Source of the DNA: Acanthopleura granulata
Taxonomy: Eukaryota > Mollusca > Polyplacophora > Chitonida > Chitonidae
Direction of reading: 5' to 3'
DNA: 64,000 nucleotides
NCBI GenBank assembly: GCA_016165875.1
Contig: JABBOT010000002.1
Location: 33,324,997 to 33,388,996 of the forward strand
Positions within the stretch are counted from its first letter, which is position 1; every line of letters begins with the position of its first letter. Of this stretch, positions 35,501-48,500 are shown piece by piece. The notes beneath the pieces are model-generated. The model saw only the letters and a list, made by a program, of their open reading frames with translations, did no database searches and was not told the DNA's origin. The translations under genes were made by a program, and so were the position numbers.

Positions 35501-38500
35501 TATGCTCAGCTGATTGTCGCCGGACACCCACTGGGACCGACAACAGAGGTTTCAAAGCCACACAGCAGTCAGCCACATGCAGAGGGTAAACCAGGAAATA
35601 ATCTGACCTCCTGTGGGTTCTTCTACCTGTATGAGTGGTTTCCTATGACAGCTTATCTGGTTGCCTGGCCATTTTCTCAGATCGCACCTTGACTTGTCTT
35701 CATTTTTTTGCCAAATCAGGGCCTTTGAAACCATAAAAGCCAACTTGACCCTCCTTGACTTGTACATTTTGTTGTTGTTTCACCCACGATCGCTGATGGC
35801 AGTATGACTCACTGAACTTTCATACAACCCAGCGGTCTGTAGGCCTAGTTTACAGGACAAAACCTTGATGAGAATGCACATTTCCATGTAACCAGCACAG
35901 GGTTTTGTAAGGCTTGAAAGTCTTGGTAAAAAGTGCGCCAATTACATGCATGTCCGGCAAGAAGGAAAATAAAAAACGCTATAAGCCATGTGTCGAAGTT
36001 CACACAAACAAAAAAAGAGATTTAATTTTTTGGTTGCAAAAACCAAAATTTTAGTCGCATATGCAACCAGTTAGCAGTTAATTTTAAGCCCTGATTTTTT
36101 TACTGCTGTAAGCTATCTATTAAAGTTTACACGATCAAAAAACAAATCTGCAGATGACATAGCAGCGCAGGCTGTGTGCATTGGTAGAGACCAAAAGACC
36201 TTATTGTTTGTCATCTTTGATTTTACACGTCCCTCCTTCTCAAGTGCAAATCAACGCACTGGGTTATGGAGATTTCCATACAAGGGAGATAACTGGTAAC
36301 GCGCTCTGAGATTTTTGAGATGTTCAAATTGAATTTGTGTACCATTTTTAATATTTCTTTCCAAAAACAGCATAAATTGAATAAGTATAACCATGTATTG
36401 AGTTTTTTATTCAATCGACTAACAGAATACTGGTTGGTCTAGACTTATATATATAAATTCCTGCCCGTGCATTCTCATTACTTTTAGCTGCATGTTCATG
36501 TATGTTAATTTTCATAATCATAGCGTGATCAGGAAATAAACCTGGCAGTTATGGTTACAGTAATAAATTACTGTTGGTTTGTATTACTGTGAGGGCATGG
36601 TTGCCCCAGATGATAATTTAAAAAAAATACAAATGAAATTTAGACTAAGGAGCAATTTTATTGGGTCAGATATTTTGTACTCTTACAGTAAGAGGACGGT
36701 GCCTTCTACTCCTCAGCCTCGGACCAAGGAGGCAGCTAACACATTATTTTTGATTGATGTAACATCTGATTAATTCTACAAATAAGCCAAATATAGATCT
36801 CATCGTGGTACGTGGTATCTGTTATATTTTTGACATCTGAATTTCTTTCCTCTTCTGTCTTCTAGTGGGAGTCGCAGTAATAAGACGTTCAAGCCCAAAA
36901 AGAACATTCCAGAAGGAACCCACCAGTATGACTTGATGAAACATGCTGCGGTGACATTGGGTAGCGGGAACCTTCGTTTGGCAGTCATGTTACCAGAGGG
37001 AGAAGACCTCAATGAATGGGTCGCAGTCAACAGTATGTCTTTTTCTATCTCTGCTGACAACAGTTGATCGTATTCTGTACTTACTTAAACAGTTCTGGCT
37101 CTGACAGTTCAGGCGCTTTCTTACTGTGACTGTTGGTCCCTTGACCAGTGAGCTCTCACTGGGTTAACTGCAGCTTTATTGGTTGACTGTCAGGTGGTAC
37201 CTGGTCAGTGGCAGTGGTTTACTCTGTTTTCCAGTGAGAAAAATTCCCAAATACACTGATAAACACCAGTCAAATAAATAAACCATTACACCATCTCTTG
37301 TTTAATTTGCACGTTGGTTTTGCACATGATGTGTGGTGCTCTTGTTAATGACATTAATGTTTCTTTTAAGGTCATGTTGATGTTTTGTCTTTACAGTTGT
37401 ACATGTATGTTCGTACCTAATTCCGTTAAGGATCAGAATTACATAAGTAGGTTCGTTCAGTTTCGTGCATTGACTTGGAAACTTCGTCATCACGTACATT
37501 GTCCTTAATTTGATGATGATGGGCACAGTATTGTCTTGACAAGTCTATTGTTTAGATGTAAATCTTGGGTGCCATTAAGGGTGATTCAGTATCTCTGATC
37601 AGTATCCCTGATCTTTATTGAAACTGTTTCAAGATTACTGTGATCATGACTGATTTCAATTGGGTCTGTTTTAGCGGTGGACTTCTTCAACCAGATAAAC
37701 ATGTTATACGGGACGATAACGGAGTTCTGTACGGAGGAGAGTTGTCCAGTAATGTCCGCTGGTCCAAAATACGAGTACCACTGGGCCGATGGCCAGACAG
37801 TCAAGAAACCTATCAAGTGCTCAGCCCCCAAGTACATAGACTACCTCATGACCTGGGTGCAGGACCAATTGGATGATGAAACGTTATTTCCTTCCAAAAT
37901 AGGTGAGGTGCTTTGATTGCAATGAAGACATACTGTAACCAGGGATGCTACATAATATTTATTATCATAACCTAAAACACATTTCGCAGATTTAAGATAA
38001 AATGGTATGGTAACCTTTTTTCAGTTCAGCAAATTGAAGTTATGGAAACCTAATATAACCTGTATGGCAACCTATAGGTTTCCTTAGTGTAAATGTACTT
38101 TCAAAGACTCAGACAGATTAAGTGCTCTTAAATCTGAATGGAAGAATTAAGTTGATATTTTTTAAATTTAGCACTGCATTAGTTGCATGCAAGTACAAAA
38201 AGCAAGTAAATACTGTAACACAACTTTAATCTCATAACATTATTTCTATCCCCGTGTCAGCAGTGTTTTGGTCGGAGGTTTGCTTTTGAAACAGGCACTT
38301 GTGCCTGGCTCCCATCTTTGATTTGTTAAGTAGGTTTACACGCATTTTATATCAGGGTATCCTCATAACCAGACTCCCAAGTTGACAAGAATGGGAATGT
38401 TTAACTGCAACATAAGCATGTTTGGCCACAGTCTGTCTTTTATCTCCTAGGGCTGGTCAAACTGAACCCCCTTCGTACCATGCCTTGAGCAACTGCGATT

Positions 38501-39563
38501 GACAGGCAAATTTCCAGGATTTGAAGAATTTCCCTAAAGTCCTCCGCCTCATTCTCAAACACCTTCTCCCACAACATAAGACTGTCCTTGATATTTGCAT
38601 ATTTCTGGCGGCCAATTTTCTTTATTTGTTTTCACTATCCGAGCGAAGTAAGTCCCACTGCTACTGTGTAGTAGCAAGGGTCCAACATCAAGCCAAGAGT
38701 CTCTCACCAGACAACCTTATACCTTGTCAATGTATGTTTTTTACTTTAGCAAGGTACAAGGCCTGTGAGCTAAGGGACTTTTGTAGGGCAAGGGACGCCC
38801 ACTGACCTTGTGCAAGGCAATCAGATGTCAGCTATCCTCACAAATAAAATAAATAACACAGAAATACCACCACACAACAGTGATTCTCCCCTTGGCTTCC
38901 TTAAACATTGTTAAAAATTTATGGTGAACGATTTTGTTTTCATGGTAGCCAATTACAGGTCTCCTGGACTAAATTTGCGAAAGTGTTAGGTGAACGCATT
39001 CAGCTGTTTGCCATATCATCGCATCCCTCAAATACAAAATGTCATTTATGAGAATGGTTTGAGGGGTCTTTCATATTTCTAAAACACAAAGGCCCTGTGA
39101 CCTAATGGTATAAGTGTACATAGTGAGCCTGTGGTAGTTTGGTATGAATATATGCTATTGTTGTCATTTTTAAAACCAGCTGCTGTTAAGATAGTTAACG
39201 TAATGTGTATTTACGTATACTTCATCAAAAGTTGCCTTGAAGTTGTGAAATAAATGCAACTGTCGAAAATGTACCATTTGGTGTTACTCCTATAATAACA
39301 ATGATATTAATTTTCTTCCAGGTGTCCCCTTTCCAAAGAACTTCCAGTCCATTGCCAAAACTATCCTGAAGCGACTGTTTCGAGTGTATGCACATATTTA
39401 TCATCAACATTTTCGAGAAGTGGTGCAGCTGAGTGAAGAAGCCCATCTCAATACATCCTTCAAGCATTTCATATTTTTCGTGCAGGAATTTAATCTCATT
39501 GACCGTCGAGAGTTGGCCCCTCTGCAGGAACTCATAGACAAACTGACCAGCAAAGATCGATAG
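29521..39563 (+). CDS. MOB1: MOB1, Hippo-pathway kinase activator
   Basis: MOB1 is the adaptor that binds and activates LATS/NDR kinases downstream of MST/Hippo, controlling growth and mitotic exit. Four exons join in frame: 29521-29534, 36866-37032, 37675-37902 and 39322-39563. The product is 216 residues, exactly the length of human MOB1A/B, and nearly every block is conserved (KTFKPKKNIPEG, LGSGNLR, INMLYGTITEFC, CSAPKYIDYLMTWVQDQL, FNLIDRRELAPLQELI). Zinc ligands Cys79, Cys84, His161 and His166 are present. So are Thr12 and Thr35, the positions phosphorylated by MST kinases in vertebrates. Exon 1 contributes only 14 coding bases (MSFL plus two bases), and intron 1 is 7.3 kb with several repeats. 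It shares a promoter region with the hnRNP H gene. Confidence 0.97.
30190..30450. repeat. Foldback MITE, intact copy, MOB1 intron 1
   Basis: The left arm (about 30195-30292) contains 'tgggcaagacatgaatgggt'. The right arm (about 30345-30448) contains its imperfect reverse complement 'acccactcatgtctcgccca'. The arms continue outward to 'ccaaatcagcactggagc' and 'ctccaatgcagatttgg'. A central loop of about 50 bases contains 'gttgctactacaacaac'. There is no coding capacity. The same family flanks the Tigger element in PCNA intron 1. Confidence 0.7.
32523..32692. repeat. Foldback MITE copy 1 in MOB1 intron 1
   Basis: The ends are inverted repeats. 'Cttgcaaataggtgactgac' plus 'atttttgaaaacac' on the left is mirrored by 'gtgttttcaaaaatttcagg' plus 'cacctatttgcagg' on the right. 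A short non-palindromic centre lies between them. A second copy lies 230 bases downstream. Confidence 0.75.
32922..33085. repeat. Foldback MITE copy 2 in MOB1 intron 1
   Basis: It is the same family as 32523-32692: 'taaataggtgcctgac' and 'atttttgaaaacacc' on the left, 'ggtgttttcaaaaatgtc' and 'gcacctatttgcaggctt' on the right. The two copies differ at scattered bases, so they are not a very recent duplication. Confidence 0.75.
37190..37290 (-). repeat. Fragment of the mollusc-type repeat
   Basis: It ends in 'aaacaccagtcaaataaata', the reverse complement of the A/T-rich lead of the 51205-51446 repeat family, after a block resembling its 'gtggttt...ccag' part. It lies in MOB1 intron 2. Confidence 0.45.
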
Positions 39564-42500
39564 ATGTTTTTACCACATGACAAGACACAAGGGACCAGGT
39601 CCCTGGTAATTTGCTATATTGAAACTGCTGGAGGCAGGTGGGGCTGAAGAGCACAGGCCATCATGTGTCAGAGAACTATCAGTCCAGCCACCGGGACCAG
39701 CAAGGATCCCCCAGATCATTTACATCCCGTCTCCCACTGAAGCTTTGTGTGATTTGTGTCATTTGTTGTGTAATCAGATCACAGAGGTAGCATATTGTGA
39801 AACAATTAGACGTCAAACCCATTTGCTGTGATCATATCAGTGTTATTAAATGTAGACCAGAGGAGCTTCTTTGCTGTGTTAAACAGGGCGAAGGAAGCAT
39901 GCAAATATGTATGAATGTGATTTGTTCTGACGCAGGAAGTGGCTGCTGTTAAACCAACATGCAATGTGCTTACTGTCACACTTGTCAAGGCAATACTGGA
40001 AGCTGTCTCTGGTCTGCCAAATTACAGGTTGTATTTTATATGTCACATCAAATTATCCACATTAAAATAACTCAAAATTTTCTAGTCTAAAGCATTCATA
40101 AATGTCAATCAAGTTTTCATTAAAACCACATGGAGTTCTGTGTTAAAAATTGGGGCTATCAGGTGCTAATGATGTTAATGTAGTAAACTTTGACAAAGGA
40201 GCACACCACACCTTTATGATTGTACTTTAATTTGCCAGAAGTCCAGTGCAGTTAGGTGGTAGGTACACCCACTATGTCACTCACTCACATGCACACAAAA
40301 TTATCTACTCGTATTAGTAATTTATTTCTCTCAGTCGTGTGGAACTCTTCAGTGAACATTAACTCTCGTTAAGTGTAGCTGGATTGAATACACGAAAGCT
40401 CTTTAAATTGAGCATTGATTGAATTGTTCATTGTAGTGTGGTTGATCTTCTACCTCTTTTCTCAGTTTATTGTCCGAAAAGATAAGTTATTGGTATTAAA
40501 ACTACAGGACTTGTGTTTTTGTACAGCCAGACTTTGTCTCGCTCTAAGAATAAAGACCTTTTAGGGTTTCATTAACTATCCATGATCTCTTATCTGCAAA
40601 TGCTCCCATGTGCACATGTTTAGAATATATATTTGTGGACAGTTTTCCTTCAGGTTTGGAAATTGATTCTGACAGAGTAAGTTGAATTAAAATTTAAGGA
40701 GACCAGTTGATTCATTTAAGGTTACTGATAGTACTGTTTTTCTCATGATTATGGTCATGGTCCGCTGTATCTAGTGCTACTTTTGTTACCTTGTAAATAT
40801 TTATGTAGAATCCAGAGCTTTTTAGCACACATACTAAAGCTAAGGTACTTAGTGATCAGATTCCAAGGAAATGTCATCTTCAGCTGTTTGTGAAGTGAAA
40901 ATTGCAGGCTTAGGTAATTAGCATACAACAGTATAAAACACCAATGAAATAAAAATTTGAGATCAGTGTACAAATCATATTCCACCTTAAAAAGTGACAA
41001 GACTATCCAGTCGAATAGTCTTCTAATTCTTTGATATTCAACGCAATTTACAACCCAGTAGATGGGAGCCTTTTAACTGTACAATAGTGTAATAACTGGT
41101 GGTAATGTTATGCCTGCTGCAGTTCCAAGGTCAGGTTTAAGTCCCAAATTACCATGCAGTGATTTATTACACCATGACAGCTGGTATATGATAACCTGTA
41201 ACTTGTCTTGATGGACTAGTCAAGAGGTGTGTATATGCTAAGCTTTTGTATAAACCATATACATTTGTGTGGCCAATAACTCGCACGTATTACTTGTGTG
41301 TTTGATAGAGCTTTAATTTTGATATTGTAAAGAAATGTTTATGTAGAATTATATATTTATGTGCTTTATAAGACAACTTTCAGCATTTCTACTGCAGTAG
41401 AAAGATATTGCAAGGTGTTTTGCCAATGAATATCTATAATTATTCACTTGTGATAAATATAAAACATGATTATAGATATGAATGATATGGTTATGCCTGA
41501 TACGCTACATCGAATTTATTCCCACATGCTGTGGTAACGTACAGAATTACTGCTGTAATCCTCTCACACTACTCAGTACTTGTAGTACATCTAACAGTAA
41601 TATTACCATCAATGGAAAGCTACTTCTGTTTATGTCTAGTGTACATGTAGATTGTTTGGGTTTTATGATTTGTAACATAGGTTGTACAGTTAAGTGATCA
41701 ATGATGTCTTAATGTCAGATTTACTAGTCTGAACTGTGTCTTGTTAAGTGTATTTCTGTGGATGCGTTTTTGAGTAGTACTTGTGTACATGTACTTTCAG
41801 TAATGTTTTAACACTTCTAATGAATCTATTTTTTTAATGCATGTAAAAAATGTTAATTTTGAGGTACTTTTCTCTTGTATGTCAAGTATGACAGTGTGTA
41901 CATTTCCATGCTGTAGCAGTAAGGATACTGAAGATAGAAAATGTGCAGAGTGGAACATGGGGACAAGTGAAACTTGTTGATCCCTGGGAAACTTTCCAAT
42001 TCAGGTGACGGTCACGTTTAGAAGGCTCTGTGCATCTCCATGCAAGTCTCACTTCTATTTTATCAAACTACAATGGAAGTTCTGTCTTTACTGTTACTTG
42101 AAAATATGTGCTTAGTAGGAAAAGGTAACTTCCACTGGTGTTTTGGCATGGTTACCATAGTGCATATGCATTATTGAGGTGGAGCTTTTCCCGTGAAATG
42201 GTGTCAGATAGAGCAAATGAGAAATTTAAACATGACCTTTGATGTGAAGTGTATTCTTACTCATTAGAGAGGATCGACCAGCTGTCATGTCCCTTGAGCA
42301 GATTTTCTGTATCAAGATGAGCCTACGCATTTCACCCACTTGCACTATGCACCCCGTTTTCTTCTATCAGGATGGAATTCTTGATTGCTGTAAATAGCTG
42401 ATGACGTAGTAAAGAGTTTAGTGCATGTACTTGAATGAAAATCCTGATTACCATTACTTGTCATTACACGGTTTTGAGGGGCAGTTAGCTGAGCAAATCC

Positions 42501-45500
42501 AGCTTTTGCGAGGTTTTAAAAGTAAGGGTCTGTTATGGACATCACAATGTGATCAGAGCATGTGTACGGCTTACAAGTGCGTGCTTCATCCCTGCTGGAA
42601 GTCTCTGCCTGAGATATCAGACTCATGACTGTTTCCTCTCTCTCACATCCACATATGTAACTCATCGTGAGAAGAGCTTGAGAAGCTTTGCCAAGTCATG
42701 TACATATATAATAGTCATATTTAGTCATACTTGCTTGATATCTGTTATCACAAATGGACATCTGTAATATATTAAAACATATAAGATTTCATATACCTTT
42801 GTTCTTTTATGGATGATTTTATTTTTCTTTAAGGCTGACCTGCCTGATGTTTTATCATTTAATGCTAATGCTAAGTCCTGTACTTGGCTAAGGACGGAAA
42901 TTTACTCGAGAAACTCAAGTTTCCTCCACCTGTTAACCTGACCGCTGTGCTGTAAGTGAAAAGTTTGAATATGGCGTTGAATATCATCCAACCCATATCA
43001 TATGAAAGATAGTTTTGGTAGTTTATCCAGGGTTCTTCTGTCCCACTTACCACTTTTAATAAAAGTGGGTGCCATGACTTAAATTAGCTGTTAAACTTGC
43101 CAGATTGAAAAGACTGCCCACTGGCATCCTTGCCCACCAGTGTAAAGGGAAGATACCTTACACAGTTGGCTAAAGTGGATCACTTAGAATTTCGTGGTCC
43201 AATGAACGGAGTGAAAGGCACATTCCAGGGTAGACCATAAAATTCTTCTTTTTTTTTTTTTGAGATCCAACATGGCCACTAGTTTCAGATCTCTGTAAAA
43301 AAAAAATTAATCATTTTTACTGACTTTTTAAAAATTTTAACCTTTCATGCTTTTATTCTTCATTATAAAAGCTTTAATAGTTACATTTTCATGTGTTTAT
43401 ATTAATTGGTCAAAGCCATCAGAGTCAAGGAGTAGGCCGAGATATTACCGGCGTGGCAGTAACACGTACTCGTATATCACGGAAGGCATAACTTCTAGAG
43501 AGATGGGGAGACAAAGTGTTCCTTGCTTCCGGTCCAGGTTGAAGCAGTATATATCAGGTAAATTTGTGGTATCAAACGCTAAAAGTAGAAGGGCAGTGAG
43601 AAAGCCTATTAAGGAGTGAGCGCCTGGATGATTGTAATGGCATGGATTGGACATATCAGTCAAAGCAGTCCGCATTGACATGATGACACATAGGCCCTGC
43701 TCGGCTACAGGAGATAAATGTATTCACTATAAACGCGGAAGTAAACTCAAACCAATTGCATCATATTCTGATGCATGCACGGAACTGTACATACACGATG
43801 TCAGTTTCGTAATAACGTGTACAGCAAGTGCGCTATAAGCCACTCCACGCGGGCAGAACACCCCCATGCATCCCTCTGCCGTTCACCCATGCATGCACTA
43901 AGAAACTACTCGTCTTTTGTGGATTTCAAGGGATGAACTAGTTGGATTTTATTCTGCGCCCTGATGGTCGTCATACGTCCGCCAAGCGTGGTATTTATAA
44001 ACATGCATGTACAGTCAGATCCGTTTGACATGCTTATGGATATATCTGATGAACTAGGCGAACTTTCACACTGAGCTTTCAGCTCTCTCCAACAGCTATA
44101 TACTCACTCAAATCTGGCAGGTTACCAGATGTCGCAACATATATCTACATGTATTATACAGGAGGTCCGTGTCCACACCCGAGACATATGCAGATAACCC
44201 ACCAGCCACAGTCACAGGTTGCTCAAGCAGTTCAACAGCACTTCACGAAACACGGAGATAATCAACATACAGGCACACAACAGCAGCGGGTCAGGGAATA
44301 AAAAACACGGTTAATAAGAAACGGCCGTAATGTTGTATTGTGATCCGAGTCCATTAAGAGTTGAGAACGATCTGCTGTACCGGTTATCTCCATTTCATGG
44401 CCCCATGCATGTTTCCGTTTTCCATCACCTGAATTAGATGCTTGTAGGCCTTATGTGTATAATTGCCGAATGTCTGGGCATTAGTAATAGTTACATAGTT
44501 CTGAACGTGACGCTATAAATGTATACCCGATGTAAGTAATAGGGCCACGCGACTGAATCCATGCAGCTTCAGGTGTAGCGCCGGAATCAAAACCTAAGTC
44601 ATCTTGTTTGCATGAATGCACAGCGTAACTGAAAATACAGATTTAATTTTTAATAAATCAGACGATATATATATACTGTATTTATATTGGGCGATAACGT
44701 GGGAAAGATTAATTTTGAGAATACGTTTATCCAGACGCCGTACACTAAACCAAACACTGGTGGAAAATGAACGCATGTGAGGGTTCTTGTAAACATGTAT
44801 AAGACATAAAACTGATTAAACATTAATTGACATGTATCTCTTTATAAGAGTCATTTGAATACACATTTTATATATACCCCATCAACGCCACTCCATATAA
44901 CGTCACTCTCATTAATATAGGGGTACGTGTACATATTTAAATGTATAAATTTGTGATCTCTTTACTCACGCTTTGATTTTTACACACACAAATACAGTTG
45001 ATGTAAACACGAAATATAGATTGGGAATCATATATACATATAACAATACACGTCTGCTATTCTTCGTCCGTCATGCATGTCATCTACATCTATTATACAT
45101 ACAAAGGTATGTACGGGCACATTCTCCTTGTGACAAAACTGTCTGTATGAGTCATATACATGTATCCCTCTACTTCCTGTGTCTATACACTGATTTACTC
45201 TATTCCTGTACTATACATATAGGCAATCACGTACCATGACGCCGTACATAACAACTGTGTAAAGACTATTGCATGTGTGTTGTACGCGTGAAACACATGT
45301 AGCATGACAACCAGCCCAGACTATCTGCACGCCGTTGCACCGACAGAGGCCACACTTCTCACCCTGTCTGCCCCAGCCACTGACTCACAGCCATGTTATG
45401 TCACCGGTCATGAGATGGTCAAGGGTCAGAATATGGGATTTGCATGTGTGAACAAGGGTAGAATATGACCACTGTGCTTTCCTTTAACTCCCTTGACAGC

Positions 45501-45541
45501 TGTATAGGGTCAGTTTCCTTGTTCAGTGTACACATGTAAAT
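39564..45541. other. MOB1 3' UTR and MOB1-lipase intergenic region
   Basis: The first kilobase or so is probably MOB1 3' UTR. The rest is AT-rich and rich in 'tacatgta'-type words. It has a repeat fragment at about 42885-42995 ('tttcctccacctgttaacctgaccg') and a poly-T tract at about 43247-43261. Short open frames here (for example 43347-43619) resemble nothing I know. The lipase promoter should lie near the right end. Confidence 0.45.
40549..40554 (+). terminator. Possible MOB1 polyadenylation signal
   Basis: AATAAA occurs 986 bases after the MOB1 stop codon and is the first clear hexamer I noticed. Others follow, for example near 40947, so the true 3' end may be longer. Confidence 0.35.
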
Positions 45542-48500
45542 ATGGCCGTCATCTCCAGCCTCCCAACCACTGCCACTCTTCTGCTGATGGTGATATTTAT
45601 ACTTCTCCCAGTAACTGTGGGTCACAGGCTGTTTCACTGGGACAAAAGGCAATGGGACCCAGAGGAAAACATGACTGCGGTATGTATCAGAGAGATATCG
45701 TAACATGACTTCTGTGTGGTTGTATATGCGGATATATACTGAGGCTTAGTTAACCGGGGTGAAGGTTACTTGACAGATGAACGACCTTGACTGCAAGCAC
45801 ATGGGGTTTGTGCCAGCAATGTACGTATATATAGGTATAGCCATGCACGCTGCTCGCGTTGTGAAGATTCTGCAAACTAACAAACAGTTGCCGTAAAGCC
45901 TGGGTTTTCAAATAATACAACATTGCACGTGTCATGTAATACATATGTGACACTAAGACGCCAAGACGGGTACACATGTCAGAGATCTGAAAATATAACA
46001 TATATACGATAATCAGAATTAAAACAATCCGATACAAAAAACTTACATAAGGAAAGCATGAACGCATAATGTAACATTTCTGTACAAATAAAGCCAGCCT
46101 GCATATATACATGTACACAGATAAGCTTGCTACCTCATCGCCTGGTACCCATTTCTAATGCAAGGGGAGGTAGCGAGACAGCGAGGGATATAACACATAA
46201 ATAATCATGGAGATCTAATGAAACACTGGTAATGGGCTACTTTCGAGGTCTGTTCTATTATTATCATCTTTTTATCATCGACGTCAGATGGGTTTCAGTC
46301 GATCATTCGTCTCCAGGCCAAATTGATTTTGACTGTTCCCTTTGAGCTCTGAGAGTTACCCCCCTTTAAAACATTTTTAAAAACAGACGATTTTCCAAAA
46401 CGCCGCCAGCAGCTAACTTCCAGCTTCCTATAGAGGCATATATGCTGACCAATTGTCACACTCAGAACACTAGACACACAGGACAAGACGTTGGTTTTCA
46501 TAAAAAAAAAAGGTTGCAGCGAATAAAAAAGAGTAAATTGTGTATATACGAACTGATATATGGTATTTCCGCTATCGCATCCAGGATGCATTCAATCCTC
46601 CAAAATTATCCTACATCATACATCTGTGTACTGTATGATGGTTTGCACGTGCTAAACTCTGTAAATCAACAGTTGACTAACTTACTGATATCCTTGCATA
46701 TTAATATACCTGTATATTTTTTAGGGAGAACTAATAACCAGTAAAGGCTATCCCTGTGAAGAGCATTACGTGACTACAGATGACGGCTTTATCCTCAATC
46801 TGCAGAGGATTCCTCATGGACGTCATCAAGGTGCATATAACTGTGTATACTTATCATCAGGGTTTGTCTCCTTCATAACACTTCTCTTTGGCCAAGTTCC
46901 CGTGTTTGAAGACATTCCTAAGTTACAGTGATCTGTGAAAGACAAGTAAATCTATACTAATTCTTTAGTTTAAGTCTTGTAAAATGTTGGGTACGTGAAG
47001 TCTTTGTTCTTTACAGGATGGCTGTTATATGCACCAGTACACACGATCCATGCATGCACGTGCATATTTTGGTACACGTGCTTTAATAAAATGTCATTAA
47101 TTAATTCATTTACTTGACCGATCATTCACGTTCAAGATTATGTGTGTGAAATAAGCTAGACAGGGCACACTAGAAAGCACGACCTCTTGTAAAGCAAGAA
47201 CATGCATGTGACAAACGTGTGACATATAAACCCAGGCGGCTATGGGCGTAACCAGACTTGAACATGTGGCATCGTTGTTCTGGGGAAGGCAGTTGGTGAG
47301 GATCTAACACTCTTTGTCTATTGACTTTTTATCTGTTTATAGATAAGAGAGGACCTGTAATTCTTCTACAACATGGACTTCTGGGAAGCTCCACGAACTT
47401 CCTAACAAATCTGGCCAATGAAAGTTTAGCTTATATCCTGGCTGATCACGGATTGGACGTCTGGCTGTCAAACAGTCGTGGGAACACCTACTCTAGAAAC
47501 CACACCCATCTCAAGCCATGCCAGAAGGAGTTCTGGGAATGGACGTAAGACAAAATCACACAATATGAATTGTGCACAGGGGTTGCATTAACAAAGGACA
47601 ACCACAAAGCCTTTCCATCATGACAAAACGACAAACCTTCATGCAGTGGAATTAAAATTACAGCACGTTTCACCTATAATTAAATATACGCTATTTATAT
47701 TCAAGAAAAGTGGATAAACCAGAGGATGTTCCAGATATAGCCATTTAACCATGGCATATATATCCAGGAATCCGCAAACATGTTTCAAGCACAAGACCAT
47801 CACAAACTTGGACCTTCCTATAACAGTGTGTGGCATAACACTCCAGCAGATGTTCTGGTCAACACAGAACCAGTCATCACAAAAACACAAGCCTGTGTGT
47901 TTAAACAACCGTATCAAATAAACCTGGGACCATATGCAAGAAATTACGTATAAAACATGTTCTTGGTAAACATGCTTGCTTCGTCTAAGTTGTATCTTTT
48001 CATTTTCCAGCTGGGACGAGATGGCTAGCTATGACTTGCCGGCCATATTAGATCACATCCTGAAGATAACGGGACAGTCTCAGCTGTACTATGTGGGCCA
48101 CTCTCAGGGCACGACCATTGCCTTCGCCGAGATGAGTCAGAATCTCCAGATACAGAAGAAAATTAAATTATTCTTCGCTCTGGCGCCTGTGGGCAGGGTC
48201 AGTCACGTGATCAGTCCACTTCGATTGCTGGCCCCTTTTGTCCATGAGCTAGAGGTAAACTTCTTGATAATTTATGAGCGGAAAGAAAAAAAAAAGAAAC
48301 TCATAGAAATTCGAGATTATATTATAAAGTGACTGAAATGTGGTGTTACTCTTTATTTACAGGTGCTATTGGGACTTTTTGGAGATTATGAATTCCTACC
48401 AAACAACAAATTCTTCTTAGAGCTGGCTAACGGAACCTGCCGGGAGGAACCGATCATCTGTCAGAGCGCACTGTTTCTTATGGCCGGATTTGATTTCAAA

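Noticed and set aside
43347..43619. 90-codon Arg/Ser-rich open frame between MOB1 and the lipase
   Set aside because: No family resemblance; about the length expected by chance in this much DNA.
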